From Xenorhabdus beddingii (GTDB lineage Bacteria > Pseudomonadota > Gammaproteobacteria > Enterobacterales > Enterobacteriaceae), in the NCBI RefSeq assembly GCF_002127545.1, contig NZ_MUBK01000005.1, positions 1 to 52,167 on the forward strand: 52,167 nt of DNA, in the 5' to 3' direction. Under the pieces are notes generated by a model. The model saw nothing but the letters and a program-made list of their open reading frames with translations, had not been told where the DNA came from and did no database searches. A program made the translations under genes and the position numbers. Position 1 is the first letter of the stretch. Each line of letters opens with the position of its first letter. This document shows, piece by piece, positions 7,576 to 17,607 of the stretch.

Positions 7576-10176
7576 TCAATAATGGTACAGCGAACGATAA
7601 GACTCATGCGCCCGAGATGGCTCTTCGAAGCGCCCATCAAGATGGAACCTGGTGTTGTTGGTTTCCATCTCATCCAGTGGGAACGTCCCCTCCACAAATG
7701 GCGTGACATGAGTACGTTCGCCTTTCTTAATGATTTGGTAGAACTGCGGCAGGTTGAAATTGATAAAACTGGAGCCATAAGTAAAGCGATCATGCGAGGA
7801 AGAATAAAAACGGCTGATATCACGTACCAGCTCCTCTTTGCTTCCTTCACAATGGGAGTAAATTTCTACCCGATTTGATTCGTCAAGAATATAGATATTG
7901 AATCCTTGTTCATTTTCTATGTCTTCGAAAAAAAACTGGATCATGCCCTCACAGGCAAACCCGTCGATTACCGGGGGTAAATGTTTTTCCTTGGTGTCAA
8001 TCTTAACGGGCAAACCGTGCAGTTTGGTATTGGAAATTGCACCATAGAACTCCACCGCATTTTCCAATTTTTGTACCGAAACGTTGAGCCGTTCAAAGAA
8101 TAATCCCCAGGTTTGGCCTGAAATTCGTAAGGCTTTAAAACGATTGGGGTTCTGACGATTACTGGAAAGACGCAATTCTATACATTCGGAAACCAATTGC
8201 CGGATACGGGTACAGATAAGCCCACTCAAGTGTTGGCTATAACAAAAGACCTCAACGTCAGACGGAGGTGCGGCATCCTGATGCATTTTGCCTAATATGG
8301 TCTTCAATGCTTCCAGGACTGATTGTTCACCACTGAAATGCAGGGTTCTTACTTCATTCCATGAATTGCGGTAAAGCAAATCGATACTGCCTACCAAACA
8401 TTGTTGCAATTCACCAAAACTGAAAACATTCAGCTTCCTTAAATCAAAATGCACAAGCTGATTGGAAAAGGCCACGGTAGGATCTTCTTCCAAATTGACA
8501 ATAATTGCCAAGTGACGAATTTCACAAGGACTGTACAACGCTTTTGGCGTGGGTGCAGGTAAACGGATGGGGAAATGCGTCGCAATATCATTGACCAGAT
8601 CACACAATTTATTTCTGTCGCACTGAGATTTCCCGTGATGAATGTGAATCCGGGTCTCTTTGGTCAATAAGCCATTGAAATAGGTCCAGGAAACTAATTT
8701 ATTCAAATAACGGTTATATTCCAGCGGCTGATACCCAATGATCGATTCTATCGTCGGGGCACGATTGTAAAGATACCAACCACTGCGGTTGATACGCCCC
8801 GGAGGAACATAAATGAAAGTCAGGTCCTGCTCAGACAAATCTGGCGATATCTGCGGATTCACCAGGGTCACTTTACCGGGTAATGCTTCAAAAGCCGCAT
8901 ATAATTTGCGGGTCAATACCCCGATATCCTGCGGGCTGGCGCTGACACTTAAATTGTTGCGGCGGGCAAAACGGATCAGGTTGCGATAACTTTGCATCAT
9001 GGTATCGAGCAATTCATTGTGGGCTTCACGCACCTGCTCAATCTTCCACGCGCTGCGATTATCCAGCATGGCCAATTTGTTGCCATCCCAGCCCCATTCA
9101 TGCACCAACTGGGACATGACTTGACGACGCCAGCCTGTGCAACCCCTATCATCACGGCTGTCCAGTAACTTCTCACAGACCTTCAGGTAAAAACAACGAC
9201 GCGCCAAGTCCAGGCGCGTCAGATCGTTTGTGGCCGTAAGATAACGGGTGACGCGCTCCAGCATCATGCTATAAGCATCAAGGCCAAAGGAAACAATCGA
9301 GCCATCATGGAAGTATTGCTTCATTTCCATTGCCAGAAGTTTGCCATTGGGGTATTCCCATGAATAAGCCTCCAGAAGCAGGCTTTTCAATACCGCCTTA
9401 TAAGGGGAATCCACACTTTTATAAAGCTGCCAGAGGCTCGCGCCAAAATATTCTTCCGCAGATAATTCACTCAACCCGCCGAGATCCAGCCATTCATTTG
9501 GCGTTAAAACACCTTGTGCATAGAGGGAAAGGACATATTCGTCGTAATGCGCTTCTTCTTCCACAGGAACCATCGCCCACAGCAAGCGCTTACCCGCCAT
9601 ACAGACCGCCGTGCGATAAAATTCATCAAGCAGGAGAATGTGTTGGGTAGAACCGCAATCTTCACCGTTCAGACTGCCACTGGCATTGTGCCGAAAGCGA
9701 TTTTCATCAATCAGAAAAAAGGTAACCTCAATCCCCAGTGTCGCGGCCCACTGTTCTATCAAGGTACATTTTTGCTCCAGTAACACTTTCTCATCATTAT
9801 CCAACCAGGATTGATGACAAACCCAGATATCCACGTCAGAGGAATAACTTTGCCCGATAGAAGAGGTACTGCCCATTGAGTAAATGCCTGTAATCGGCAA
9901 TTCACCATTAGAGGTCTGTGACAAGGCACCAGCAAGCTGGTTTTCCAAATCATTAATCCAAAACTGCTGTGATTCATCAGGCGTAAAAAAACAAACGCCA
10001 TGGGGAGCGTTGCCTTTGATATAACCCGGCATCATTGGATGATGATAATGTAATAATACTGGAATTAAACTATAAACTTGCTTAAAAGCGTCACTCATTG
10101 AGCTAGTTGCGCGTTCTAGTCTAAGTTGGTTAATTGCATCCAGTCGCTGCTTCAGCGTTTCAATATAGAGATACAA
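7576..10176 (-). CDS. cyaA: class I adenylate cyclase CyaA
   Basis: Makes cAMP from ATP, the signal read by CRP in carbon catabolite control. At 866 aa it is slightly longer than E. coli CyaA. The N-terminal catalytic domain carries the nucleotidyltransferase motif G-S (102-103) followed by D114 and D116 in S-D-V-D-I-W. The C-terminal regulatory half, which responds to phosphorylated IIA-Glc in E. coli, is well conserved except for a divergent tail. The initiation codon is TTG (10176), preceded by AGG at 8 nt. The weak UUG start and the N-terminus [19 protein letters not shown] match E. coli, where the UUG keeps synthesis low. It is divergent from hemC. Confidence 0.97.
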   Translation of the reverse strand: MYLYIETLKQRLDAINQLRLERATSSMSDAFKQVYSLIPVLLHYHHPMMPGYIKGNAPHGVCFFTPDESQQFWINDLENQLAGALSQTSNGELPITGIYSMGSTSSIGQSYSSDVDIWVCHQSWLDNDEKVLLEQKCTLIEQWAATLGIEVTFFLIDENRFRHNASGSLNGEDCGSTQHILLLDEFYRTAVCMAGKRLLWAMVPVEEEAHYDEYVLSLYAQGVLTPNEWLDLGGLSELSAEEYFGASLWQLYKSVDSPYKAVLKSLLLEAYSWEYPNGKLLAMEMKQYFHDGSIVSFGLDAYSMMLERVTRYLTATNDLTRLDLARRCFYLKVCEKLLDSRDDRGCTGWRRQVMSQLVHEWGWDGNKLAMLDNRSAWKIEQVREAHNELLDTMMQSYRNLIRFARRNNLSVSASPQDIGVLTRKLYAAFEALPGKVTLVNPQISPDLSEQDLTFIYVPPGRINRSGWYLYNRAPTIESIIGYQPLEYNRYLNKLVSWTYFNGLLTKETRIHIHHGKSQCDRNKLCDLVNDIATHFPIRLPAPTPKALYSPCEIRHLAIIVNLEEDPTVAFSNQLVHFDLRKLNVFSFGELQQCLVGSIDLLYRNSWNEVRTLHFSGEQSVLEALKTILGKMHQDAAPPSDVEVFCYSQHLSGLICTRIRQLVSECIELRLSSNRQNPNRFKALRISGQTWGLFFERLNVSVQKLENAVEFYGAISNTKLHGLPVKIDTKEKHLPPVIDGFACEGMIQFFFEDIENEQGFNIYILDESNRVEIYSHCEGSKEELVRDISRFYSSSHDRFTYGSSFINFNLPQFYQIIKKGERTHVTPFVEGTFPLDEMETNNTRFHLDGRFEEPSRAHESYRSLYHY

Positions 10177-10284
10177 GAGTTTCGCCTGATATCAGTTCCA
10201 GTGCCCGAAGTAGTCCCCTGTTTCCGATAACGCATGGTATTACAAGATCATTTAAAATTATTTTTACAAACTTATTGTCGGAAA

Positions 10285-10300
10285 CGTGATCAATTTAACA
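10285..10300 (-). promoter_or_regulatory. CRP site of cyaA
   Basis: The minus strand reads GTGTTAAATTGATCACG, which fits the TGTGA-N6-TCACA CRP consensus with an almost perfect right half. It lies about 110 bp upstream of the cyaA start. E. coli cyaA has a very similar site at the P2 promoter, through which CRP-cAMP represses cyaA. Negative feedback is inferred by analogy. Confidence 0.75.
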
Positions 10301-10804
10301 CCTTGCAGTCGAAGCGTAAAGTATGCGCGACTCTCTCCCTCCCTTCCCCACAGTAGTCAGGTAACAATTAATTTATTGTAAAATAAGGAGTTAAGCATAA
10401 TATCGATACATTAATATGTTTTTTTAAATAACTATTATAGTTGATTATTTTTCATATAGGCGATGTAAGGTATTGTAAAGCATCAGACTTCCATCATTAT
10501 TTCTCCTAATAATATTTTTTAATTGTTAATCGCCTTTCTTCGTTTTTTACTATCCAACTCTTCTTGAATTTTTAATTTGCTTTTAAATCAGTCTGTTTGT
10601 TTATTTTCACTATTTAAATAAACATTATTTTAATATTTAAAATTATTTTTATCTCATAACCTGTATATCCATCGCCTATTTTGCTTTTTCTTGTGTTTTC
10701 GTAACTGGAAAAAAAATCATTGAAATGTTAAAACTGGCACTATTTTCTCACTAATTGGTGGCTAACGAGTGGCTAACAAGCCGCTATGCCCAATAGACTT
10801 ATCC
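10301..10804. other. AT-rich divergent spacer cyaA/hemC
   Basis: This is the remainder of a roughly 630-bp gene-free stretch between the divergent cyaA and hemC. It is strongly AT-rich from about 10360 to 10740 and holds no supportable ORF. It must contain the hemC promoter, but no single -35/-10 pair stands out. GTGGCTAAC occurs twice near the hemC end (10758-10766 and 10769-10777). Confidence 0.5.
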
Positions 10805-11746
10805 ATGACAATGAAAATCATTCGCATCGCTACCCGCCAAAGCCCATTGGCTATGTGGCAGGCGCAATATGTTCAAAAACAGTTGGAACACTTTCATCCC
10901 GAATTGAAAGTCGAGCTGGTTCCAATGGTCACTCGTGGCGATATTATCCTCGATACACCCTTGGCAAAGGTGGGGGGCAAGGGCCTGTTTGTGAAAGAGT
11001 TGGAACTGGCATTGCTTGAAAAGCGCGCGGATATTGCTGTCCATTCCATGAAAGATGTCCCGGTCGAATTTCCTGCCGGTTTGGGGTTGGTCACAATCTG
11101 TGAACGGGATGATCCACGGGATGCTTTTGTTTCAGTAAAATATGCGTCGCTCGATGACTTACCGGCTGGCAGTATTGTTGGGACTTCCAGCTTACGCCGT
11201 CAGTGTCAAATCTGCCAGATTCGCCCTGATCTTGTCGTCCGCGATTTGCGCGGTAATGTCGGCACTCGCCTGAGCAAACTGGATAACGGCGATTATGATG
11301 CCATTATCCTTGCCGCCGCCGGGCTAAAAAGGCTGGGGCTGGAAGAACGCATTCGTATGCCATTGGCACCAGAGTTACTGCTGCCTGCCGTCGGTCAGGG
11401 CGCGGTAGGGATTGAATGCCGGCTTGATGACCCGCAAACCCGTGAATTACTGGCGCCCTTGAACCACGCCAAGACCGAAACTTGCGTTCTCGCTGAACGA
11501 GCCATGAATACCCGCCTTGAAGGGGGTTGTCAGGTTCCGATTGGCAGTTATGCCATTTGGCAAGGAAGCAATATCTGGCTGCGTGCCTTGGTTGGCGCTC
11601 CTGATGGCAAAACAATCGTGCGCGGTGAAAGAAGAGTCTCACCAGAAGAGGCCCGTCAGGCTGGAGTGGCGCTGGCGGAGGAATTATTGGAAAAAGGTGC
11701 CCGCCAGATTCTGGCTAACGTATATCAGAGGAATCCACCTGAATGA
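10805..11746 (+). CDS. hemC: porphobilinogen deaminase (hydroxymethylbilane synthase)
   Basis: Polymerises four porphobilinogens to hydroxymethylbilane in heme and siroheme synthesis; cytoplasmic. From ATG 10805 the protein is 313 aa, equal to E. coli. Visible motifs are [13 protein letters not shown] at the N-terminus, [17 protein letters not shown], and E-G-G-C-Q-V-P-I-G with the dipyrromethane-cofactor Cys near residue 242. An upstream GTG (10769) would add 12 residues absent from the family. Neither start has a strong Shine-Dalgarno, so the start is moderately certain. It is the first gene of hemCDXY and overlaps hemD by 4 bp. Confidence 0.96.
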   Translation: MTMKIIRIATRQSPLAMWQAQYVQKQLEHFHPELKVELVPMVTRGDIILDTPLAKVGGKGLFVKELELALLEKRADIAVHSMKDVPVEFPAGLGLVTICERDDPRDAFVSVKYASLDDLPAGSIVGTSSLRRQCQICQIRPDLVVRDLRGNVGTRLSKLDNGDYDAIILAAAGLKRLGLEERIRMPLAPELLLPAVGQGAVGIECRLDDPQTRELLAPLNHAKTETCVLAERAMNTRLEGGCQVPIGSYAIWQGSNIWLRALVGAPDGKTIVRGERRVSPEEARQAGVALAEELLEKGARQILANVYQRNPPE

Positions 11747-12483
11747 GCATTTTGATCACCCGCCCTGCTCCCGCAGGAGATGAATTGGTCAAACGACTGC
11801 GGGCTGTCGGGAAAACAGCTTTCAGCGCACCACTCATCGAAATTTATCCGGGAGCCGATTTGCCATTGTTGTCTCAAAAGCTGCAATGCCTGTCTGCGGG
11901 GGATCTGGTTTTCCTGTTATCAAAAAACGCCGTTCATTATGCCAATGAGCGGCTGGTTCAAGAAGGTCTGTCATGGCCCGATAAGCTATCTTATTATGGC
12001 ATCGGCAAATCAACTTCCCTGATGTTTCATCAACAAACCGGGTTGGAAATTTTCTGGTCTGGGCAGGGTGAAACCAGTGAAGACCTACTGCAACTCCCCG
12101 CCCTACAACAGATGAACAATAAAAAAATTTTATTGCTCCGGGGAAATGGGGGACGTGAAGTCATTGCTTCTACACTAAGGATACGGGGAGGCACCGTGGA
12201 TTACTGTGAATGTTATTCACGGCAACCTGTCAAATACCATGCAGCCGACTTCAGTCGTCACTGGCAGCAATGTGGTATAAAAACCCTCGTTGTCACCAGT
12301 GGCGAAATGTTGCAACTATTATATAACTTAATCACTGACAGCGATGGAAAAGCCTGGTTATTGGGTTGCTATTTAGTTGTGGTCAGCGAACGCCTTGCCA
12401 AGATCGCCCAAACATTAGGCTGGCAGACAATCAAAGTCGCCAAGAGTGCAGACAATGACGCCTTAATTCAGGCGCTAAAATAA
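11743..12483 (+). CDS. hemD: uroporphyrinogen-III synthase HemD
   Basis: Cyclises hydroxymethylbilane with inversion of ring D to uroporphyrinogen III. The 246 residues are the family length. Sequence conservation in this family is low, but the N-terminal I-L-I-T-R-P-A-P, the central L-L-R-G-N-G-G-R-E and the C-terminal [10 protein letters not shown] segments are diagnostic. Its ATG overlaps the hemC stop (ATGA), which indicates coupled translation in the heme operon. Confidence 0.93.
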   Translation: MSILITRPAPAGDELVKRLRAVGKTAFSAPLIEIYPGADLPLLSQKLQCLSAGDLVFLLSKNAVHYANERLVQEGLSWPDKLSYYGIGKSTSLMFHQQTGLEIFWSGQGETSEDLLQLPALQQMNNKKILLLRGNGGREVIASTLRIRGGTVDYCECYSRQPVKYHAADFSRHWQQCGIKTLVVTSGEMLQLLYNLITDSDGKAWLLGCYLVVVSERLAKIAQTLGWQTIKVAKSADNDALIQALK

Positions 12484-12503
12484 ACCAATATGGGATGTCC
12501 ATT

Positions 12504-13661
12504 ATGACGGAACAAAAGCAATCCACCGATGCGGTTGAGACAAAACACCCTCAGCAGCCTGAAACGGCTCCCCATAAACCCAAACGTTATGGATGGGTGG
12601 GCAATACCCTCTCAATTGCCATTTCGTTGGCGATAGGTGTGGGTGGCCTTTACATTTATTATCATGGTAAACAGCAGAACGCCGTATTAAGTGCCGAAAA
12701 TCTCGCTCTTCAGCAAGAGCTTGCCTCTCTGACACAACAGCAGTCTGCCGATAAACAAAATTTTGATACCCATCTTCAGGCACTACAATCTTCCTTACAG
12801 CAATACAGCTCACAAAATCAGCAACTAGATGACCGCCTCGAAGAGCTTCAAACCCGTATTTCAGCCCTTTCACATACGGATCTCGAAAGCTGGCGACTGG
12901 CACAGGCAAGTTCCCTCGTCAAGATGGCGGGACGCAAGATATGGAGCGAACAAGATGTCACGACGGCCATTGCATTACTGAAAGATGCCGACCAGAACCT
13001 TGCTGAGATGGATGATCCCAGTTTGATCTATGCCCGCAAAGCTATCATGGCAGATATCGATTCTCTGACCAAAATCAAGCAGACTGATTTGGATGGTATT
13101 ATTCTGACGCTGAATCAGCTATCAAACCAAGTCGATAACTTACGTCTGGACGATCAAGTAGAACAGACTGAGCCAATGGAAACCAATAACCACGAAATCT
13201 CGGCTTCACTTTCCGACTGGCGTAAAAACCTGAGCAATAGCTGGCACAGTTTTATGGATAATTTCATCACTGTCACTCCACGGGATGGCAGCAAAGAACC
13301 CCTGTTGGCACCGAATCAGGATTTTTATCTACGTGAAAATATCCGTTCCAAACTGCTGATTGCCGCACAAGCCGTTCCCCGCCATCAAAATGAAATTTAC
13401 CAGAAGGCGCTTGGCTCGGTTGACGAGTGGGTAAGAAGTTATTTTGATACCTCGGTCACCGATGCAAAAAACTTTTTAGCGGATGTTGACTCACTGGAAA
13501 AACAACCACTCTCTATTGATGTTCCTGAGCAACTCAGTAGCCAGCCAATACTGGCAGACCTGGTACGCAAGCGGATCTACAACTTACCGCATTCTGTACA
13601 ATCGCAACCGGCTCCCGCAGAAGCGTCCGGTCAGGCAGAAACCTCTGTTGAGGGGAGCTGA
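12504..13661 (+). CDS. hemX: HemX membrane protein
   Basis: Inner-membrane protein of the hemCDXY operon. Its biochemical role is not settled; it was once annotated as a uroporphyrin-III C-methyltransferase, without good support. It has a short Lys/Pro-rich cytoplasmic N-terminus, one membrane segment at about residues 30-52, then a Gln-rich coiled-coil region (about 60-120) and a conserved periplasmic domain (G-R-K-I-W-S-E-Q-D-V-T-T-A; A-P-N-Q-D-F-Y-L-R-E-N-I-R). I start at ATG 12504 (MTEQKQ, 385 aa), with GGGA about 9 nt upstream. An in-frame ATG at 12495 adds three residues. The gap to hemY is 2 bp. Confidence 0.9.
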   Translation: MTEQKQSTDAVETKHPQQPETAPHKPKRYGWVGNTLSIAISLAIGVGGLYIYYHGKQQNAVLSAENLALQQELASLTQQQSADKQNFDTHLQALQSSLQQYSSQNQQLDDRLEELQTRISALSHTDLESWRLAQASSLVKMAGRKIWSEQDVTTAIALLKDADQNLAEMDDPSLIYARKAIMADIDSLTKIKQTDLDGIILTLNQLSNQVDNLRLDDQVEQTEPMETNNHEISASLSDWRKNLSNSWHSFMDNFITVTPRDGSKEPLLAPNQDFYLRENIRSKLLIAAQAVPRHQNEIYQKALGSVDEWVRSYFDTSVTDAKNFLADVDSLEKQPLSIDVPEQLSSQPILADLVRKRIYNLPHSVQSQPAPAEASGQAETSVEGS

Positions 13662-13663
13662 GT

Positions 13664-14869
13664 ATGCTGAGAATATTATTGCTATTCATTATCCTGATTG
13701 TGGGCTGCATACTTGGCCCCTTATTGTCCGGGCATCAGGGGTACGTTTTGATCCAAACGGACAGTAAGAATATCACCACCAGCATCACTGCTCTGGTGAT
13801 TATGTTCCTTTTGTTACAGTTCCTGCTGATTTTCATCGGCTGGTGTTATCGTCGGTTAAAGCGTACCAGTACATTCACTCATAGCTGGATTTTTGGTGGC
13901 TATAAACGCAGTCGGGCACGCTCACAAACCAAACAGGCACTGCTCAAACTGGCGGAAGGGGATTTCAAGCAGGTTGAACGCCTGATGACCCGTAATGTTG
14001 ATCATGCAGAGCACCCTGTCGTGAACTATTTATTGGCCGCAGAAGCCGCCCAGCAGCGGGGAGATTATTTCCGTACCAACCAGTATATTGAGCGTGCCGC
14101 AGAAGTTGCAGATAAAGATCAACTCCCTGTCGACATTACCCGCGTGCGTATCCAACTGGCACAAGGCGAAATTCATGCCGCGCGCAACGGGGTGGATAAG
14201 CTGTTGAATGATGCCCCGCGCCATCCTGAAGTATTGCGACTGGCTGAACAGGCTTACACGCTTTCAGGTGCTTATCAATCACTAATTGATATCTTGCCGA
14301 CAATGATAAAAGTTGATCTGCATAGTGAGGACGAGATCCTTAAATTGCGTCAGCAAGCCTATATCGGGTTAATGAATCAGGTGATGGCAGAAAAAGGCAG
14401 TTCCGGCCTGAAAGAATGGTGGAAAGACCAAAGCCGCAAGATCCGCAATGACATCATGTTACAAGTGGCTATGTGCGAACATTTGATTGAGTGCAATGAT
14501 CATGACACTGCCCAGCAAATCATTCTGAATGGATTAAAACAGCAATATGATGAGCGTCTCCTGCTATTGATTCCACACCTTAAGGGCAGTGACTCCGAAG
14601 CCATACAAAAAGCGCTCGCCCATCAATTAAAGCAACATGGTGCAACCCCCTTGCTCAACAGTACCCTGGGACAAGTTGCTTTGCGTCATGGTGAATGGGC
14701 TCATGCTGAAACCGCATTTAAAGCCGCTCTTGCGCAGCGACCGGATGCCCATGATTACGCATGGCTTGCCGATGCACTCGATAGATTGCAAAAACGCGAA
14801 GAAGCCGTTCAGACCCGTAATAAAGGCTTTATGCTCACCCTGAAGCGCGATAACACCCCTGAATCCTGA
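13664..14869 (+). CDS. hemY: HemY, TPR-containing membrane protein
   Basis: Inner-membrane protein, last gene of the heme operon; a scaffolding role in heme synthesis is proposed for E. coli. It is not homologous to the Bacillus protoporphyrinogen oxidase also named HemY. The 401 residues show two N-terminal hydrophobic segments (about 1-20 and 40-62), then a basic stretch and a helical region with tetratricopeptide-like repeats, for example L-L-A-A-E-A-A-Q-Q-R-G-D-Y and L-A-Q-R-P-D-A-H-D-Y-A-W-L-A-D-A-L. It begins 2 bp after hemX. Confidence 0.93.
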   Translation: MLRILLLFIILIVGCILGPLLSGHQGYVLIQTDSKNITTSITALVIMFLLLQFLLIFIGWCYRRLKRTSTFTHSWIFGGYKRSRARSQTKQALLKLAEGDFKQVERLMTRNVDHAEHPVVNYLLAAEAAQQRGDYFRTNQYIERAAEVADKDQLPVDITRVRIQLAQGEIHAARNGVDKLLNDAPRHPEVLRLAEQAYTLSGAYQSLIDILPTMIKVDLHSEDEILKLRQQAYIGLMNQVMAEKGSSGLKEWWKDQSRKIRNDIMLQVAMCEHLIECNDHDTAQQIILNGLKQQYDERLLLLIPHLKGSDSEAIQKALAHQLKQHGATPLLNSTLGQVALRHGEWAHAETAFKAALAQRPDAHDYAWLADALDRLQKREEAVQTRNKGFMLTLKRDNTPES

Positions 14870-14899
14870 CCAAGCATAAACCACGATATTCCCCACCAC

Positions 14900-14931
14900 A
14901 GTTAACGATAATCTCTGCCAAATCGTTAACT
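14900..14931 (+). terminator. stem-loop after hemY
   Basis: A 10-bp perfect stem AGTTAACGAT/ATCGTTAACT with a 12-nt loop sits 30 bp beyond the hemY stop. No U-run follows, so termination would be weak. It separates hemY from the convergent glmZ. Confidence 0.4.
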
Positions 14932-14970
14932 GAGGTGCGCCGGATTTCATTTCTACCGGTTTCTACAGGC

Positions 14971-15002
14971 AAAAAAAAACACCTATCAAAAAAGACAGGT
15001 GC
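14971..15002 (-). terminator. terminator of glmZ
   Basis: Minus-strand hairpin with arms CACCTGTC and GATAGGTG (one mismatch) and a U-rich loop, followed by a run of nine T. This is a strong rho-independent terminator and forms the 3' end expected of an Hfq-bound sRNA. Confidence 0.9.
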
Positions 15003-15183
15003 ATAAATACAATCAGGTTTACAGACGGATAGTGCCTCACTCAACGTTGTGTCCGGTTTGTGATGAAAAGACAGTGATGCTTACTCATCTATAACGTGGA
15101 CCATAGGCACTGATAATCAGCTCTACATCATCCTGGGGTTTATGAAGCCATATGCTGTCATAAGAAGTGGGATGAGTATCTAC
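14971..15183 (-). ncRNA. glmZ: small RNA GlmZ
   Basis: Hfq-dependent sRNA that base-pairs with glmS mRNA and activates synthesis of glucosamine-6-phosphate synthase. RapZ and RNase E inactivate it, and the decoy GlmY protects it. On the minus strand the RNA begins GTAGATACTCATCCCAC, close to E. coli GlmZ. It contains the hallmark pairing block ACACAACGTTGAGTGA (complement of about 15037-15052) and ends in a hairpin CACCTGTC/GATAGGTG followed by nine U (14971-14979). The predicted length is about 213 nt; E. coli GlmZ is about 207 nt. It lies convergent with hemY, as in E. coli, where aslA and aslB separate it from the tRNA cluster; those genes are absent here. Identification rests on recalled E. 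coli sequence plus position. Confidence 0.93.
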
Positions 15184-15195
15184 AGGCCATGATAA

Positions 15196-15212
15196 TGCAT
15201 TTTACGTGCCAA
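15196..15212 (-). promoter_or_regulatory. sigma-54 promoter of glmZ
   Basis: The minus strand reads TTGGCACGTAAAATGCA, which matches the sigma-54 consensus TGGCACG-N4-TTGCA with one mismatch and the exact GG-N10-GC spacing. The GC element is 14-15 bp upstream of the deduced RNA start at 15183, so the true start may be one or two bases different. Confidence 0.85.
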
Positions 15213-15304
15213 TCTTTTCAATCAAAATAAATTTCCCTTACCCGCGTGCTGATTGACTTTCCATAATCGACATTCTGACTTTTACCAAAAATCACCCAAA
15301 ATAC

Positions 15305-15322
15305 CGTCTCCCATTTGAGACA
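15305..15322. promoter_or_regulatory. GlrR-type activator site 2 of glmZ
   Basis: CGTC-N10-GACA, one mismatch from the GlrR (YfhA) consensus TGTC-N10-GACA. It is centred about 130 bp upstream of the glmZ start, a typical enhancer position for a sigma-54 activator. Confidence 0.65.
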
Positions 15323-15368
15323 CCTTTTAAGATGCTTACATATAGCCAATAAAAATCATGCAGTTAAA

Positions 15369-15386
15369 TGTCATCATTTTGAGACA
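15369..15386. promoter_or_regulatory. GlrR-type activator site 1 of glmZ
   Basis: A perfect TGTC-N10-GACA palindrome centred about 195 bp upstream of the glmZ start. Both sites share the core ATTTGAGACAC or ATTTTGAGACAC. The AT-rich DNA around 15220-15240 and 15350-15368 could hold an IHF site, but I could not fix one. Confidence 0.7.
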
Positions 15387-15581
15387 CTTAATGATGCGGT
15401 TTGTCGTTGAAATACAACATTTATCTAAAAATCACTTTTAAAACACTGAGTTGATGCATTAAAAAAAGCGATATTCTTCGATTTTATGCCAAAGGAATCA
15501 CCGAGAAAGTAGAGGAAAATAATGAGAAAACCAGAATGTTTTTATCGGAAAGGAAACTTTTATCGACAGGAAAATAGAAAG

Positions 15582-15609
15582 AAAAATCCCCGCAATAGCG
15601 GGGATTTTT
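15582..15609. terminator. terminator of the tRNA operon
   Basis: AAAAATCCCCGC, a 4-nt loop, then the full complement ending in TTTTT. The structure is symmetrical, so it can act in both directions. It lies 8 bp beyond the tRNA-Pro gene on the minus strand. Confidence 0.92.
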
Positions 15610-15616
15610 CAGAATT

Positions 15617-15693
15617 TGGTCGGCGAGAGAGGATTCGAACCTCCGACCCACTGGTCCCAAACCAGTTGCGCTACCAAGCTGCGCTACTCGCCG
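15617..15693 (-). tRNA. proM: tRNA-Pro (TGG)
   Basis: 77-nt cloverleaf read on the minus strand, beginning CGGCGAGTAGCGCAGC. The anticodon loop is TTTGGGA (TGG), the T-arm GGTTCGAATCC, and the CCA end is encoded. It is the last gene of the argX-hisR-leuT-proM operon. Confidence 0.97.
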
Positions 15694-15718
15694 AAATGCT
15701 TTTTCAAGCTCTTTTTTA

Positions 15719-15805
15719 TGGTGCGAAGGGGGGGACTTGAACCCCCACGTCCGTAAGGACACTAACACCTGAAGCTAGCGCGTCTACCAATTCCGCCACC
15801 CTCGC
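15719..15805 (-). tRNA. leuT: tRNA-Leu (CAG)
   Basis: 87-nt class II tRNA with a long variable arm (TGTCCTTACGGACG). It begins GCGAGGGTGGCGG, with anticodon CAG in the loop CTTCAGG, and CCA is encoded. Third gene of the tRNA operon. Confidence 0.97.
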
Positions 15806-15820
15806 GTATCATAAAAAAGA

Positions 15821-15897
15821 TGGGGTGGCTAACGAGACTCGAACTCGCGACGACTGGAATCACAATCCAGGGCTCTACCAACTGAGCTATAGCCACC
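15821..15897 (-). tRNA. hisR: tRNA-His (GTG)
   Basis: 77 nt including the extra G at position -1 that marks tRNA-His. It begins GGTGGCTATAGCTCAG, with anticodon GTG in the loop TTGTGAT, T-arm GAGTTCGAGTCTC and encoded CCA. Second gene of the operon. Confidence 0.97.
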
Positions 15898-15996
15898 ATG
15901 ACAGTTTTTCATATACTGTTTACTGCTTCTTACTACTTTTGCAACGAACTGCTTTAACCACGATAACTCATTGCCACTGCTCTTGCACGCTTAAAA

Positions 15997-16073
<77 letters not shown>

Positions 16074-16094
16074 TTAACGCCGTTGCGGTGGAGG

Positions 16095-16123
16095 ATAGTA
16101 CGGATTTAAAGTCGTACTGTCCA
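16095..16123 (-). promoter_or_regulatory. promoter of the argX tRNA operon
   Basis: On the minus strand, TGGACA, a 17-bp spacer, then TACTAT. It is followed by a GC-rich discriminator (CCTCCACCGC), a feature of stringently controlled stable-RNA promoters. It ends about 20 bp before the tRNA-Arg gene. Confidence 0.75.
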
Positions 16124-16221
16124 GTGCTTTTTTAAAAGAAATGATGCGTTTGATTACGCTTTGTTCATTTGGCTGATAAAGACAGCAGATTTCCATCGCA
16201 ACGGGTTTAATCGTGTAAGAA

Positions 16222-17607
16222 TCAATCGGTCAAACTAGGTTGGTTTTTCCTGCAAATAAATTTTGTTAGCCAATAAATCAATGACACTATCAACAAAAAT
16301 ATCCCACCGACCATCAGTGAGAAGCGGGTATCTGGATTAACGGCCATTCCCACCAGAACACAACAAAGGAAAATCAATGTCAGATAATTGACATAAGGGA
16401 ACAGGATCGATTTAAACTGATGCTGTTTCAAGGCTTCCTCATGGTGTTTGCGGAAGCGCAATTGACTCACCAGGATCACAAACCACGGCACCATGCCGGG
16501 TAATACGCTGGCACTATAAACGTAAACAAATACCGACTGTGGGTTTGGGATCAGGTAATTGAGGCTGGAACCTGCAATCAGGCAACCAATGGTGATGGCT
16601 ATACATTTCACCGGCACACCATTTTTCGATAACTTCAGCAGTGAGGCTGGCAACTGGCGGTTTTGCGCCAAGGCGTACAGCATTCTGCCACCACTGTACA
16701 TGCCGCTGTTACACCCAGAAAGGGCGGCAGTCAGCACAACAAAGTTAATCACTGCGGCCGCAGAAGCAATCCCGACTTTAGAAAAAGTCATCACGAATGG
16801 GCTGCCATGCGTGCCAACGTCTGTCCACGGGAACAGCGTCACAACAATAAAAATAGCACCCACATAGAAAATCAGAATACGCCACAGAATATTGTTGATC
16901 GCTTTTTTGAGCGTCACTTGTGGATTTTTCGCTTCACCCGCAGTAATACCCACCAGTTCAACGCCCTGATAAGATGCGACAACAATACACAAAGCAAACA
17001 AAAAGCCTTTCCAGCCACCAGAGAAAAAACCACCATGCGAGGTCAGGTTATCTAATCCAATGGGTTGCCAATCATTCCCCAAGCCAAAGAAAATTAAGCC
17101 AACACCAACCAAAATCATCACAATAATCGTCGTGACTTTGATCATGGCAAACCAGAATTCCAATTCACCATACAGGCGTACCGCCGCCAAGTTCGCCAGG
17201 GCCACTAACCCGACCGCGACCAGTGCAGAAACCCACTGGGGTAATTCCGGGAACCAGAACTCGGCATAAACACCGATGGCCGTGATCTCTGAAATTCCCA
17301 CCGAAACCCACATGAACCAATAGCCCCATGCCGTCAGGCAGCCCCAATAAGGGCTAAGGTATTTATGGCCGAAAGCCGCGAATGAACCCGTGACAGGTTC
17401 AAGGAACAGCATTTCTCCCATCGAACGCATGATGAAAAAGACAAAAAGTCCAGCAATAATGTAAGCCAGCAAAACAGAAGGACCGGCCCATTTCAATGTA
17501 CTGGCTGATCCCATGAACAACCCTACGCCGATTGTGCCACCTAGCGCAATCAGCTCAATATGACGTGCCTCAAGTCCCCTTTGCAGGCTCTGTTTTGAAT
17601 CACTCAT
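16222..17607 (-). CDS. thrP: amino acid permease ThrP (YifK)
   Basis: Inner-membrane amino acid/proton symporter of the APC superfamily (amino acid transporter family). The E. coli orthologue YifK/ThrP imports threonine and serine. The 461 residues equal the E. coli length and contain about 12 hydrophobic segments. The N-terminus carries the family signature [20 protein letters not shown]. Also visible are [13 protein letters not shown] and the [19 protein letters not shown] motif. Position between wecG and argX matches E. coli. It has its own 322-bp upstream spacer, so it is probably transcribed separately from the ECA genes. Confidence 0.93.
   Translation of the reverse strand: MSDSKQSLQRGLEARHIELIALGGTIGVGLFMGSASTLKWAGPSVLLAYIIAGLFVFFIMRSMGEMLFLEPVTGSFAAFGHKYLSPYWGCLTAWGYWFMWVSVGISEITAIGVYAEFWFPELPQWVSALVAVGLVALANLAAVRLYGELEFWFAMIKVTTIIVMILVGVGLIFFGLGNDWQPIGLDNLTSHGGFFSGGWKGFLFALCIVVASYQGVELVGITAGEAKNPQVTLKKAINNILWRILIFYVGAIFIVVTLFPWTDVGTHGSPFVMTFSKVGIASAAAVINFVVLTAALSGCNSGMYSGGRMLYALAQNRQLPASLLKLSKNGVPVKCIAITIGCLIAGSSLNYLIPNPQSVFVYVYSASVLPGMVPWFVILVSQLRFRKHHEEALKQHQFKSILFPYVNYLTLIFLCCVLVGMAVNPDTRFSLMVGGIFLLIVSLIYWLTKFICRKNQPSLTD

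Noticed and set aside
12504-13661. HemX as uroporphyrinogen-III C-methyltransferase
   Set aside because: It lacks SAM-methyltransferase motifs and is a single-span coiled-coil membrane protein.
15085-15201. A 39-codon minus-strand open frame that looked like the C-terminal remnant of a protein
   Set aside because: The same bases match GlmZ sRNA, with its promoter and terminator; the frame lacks a start codon.
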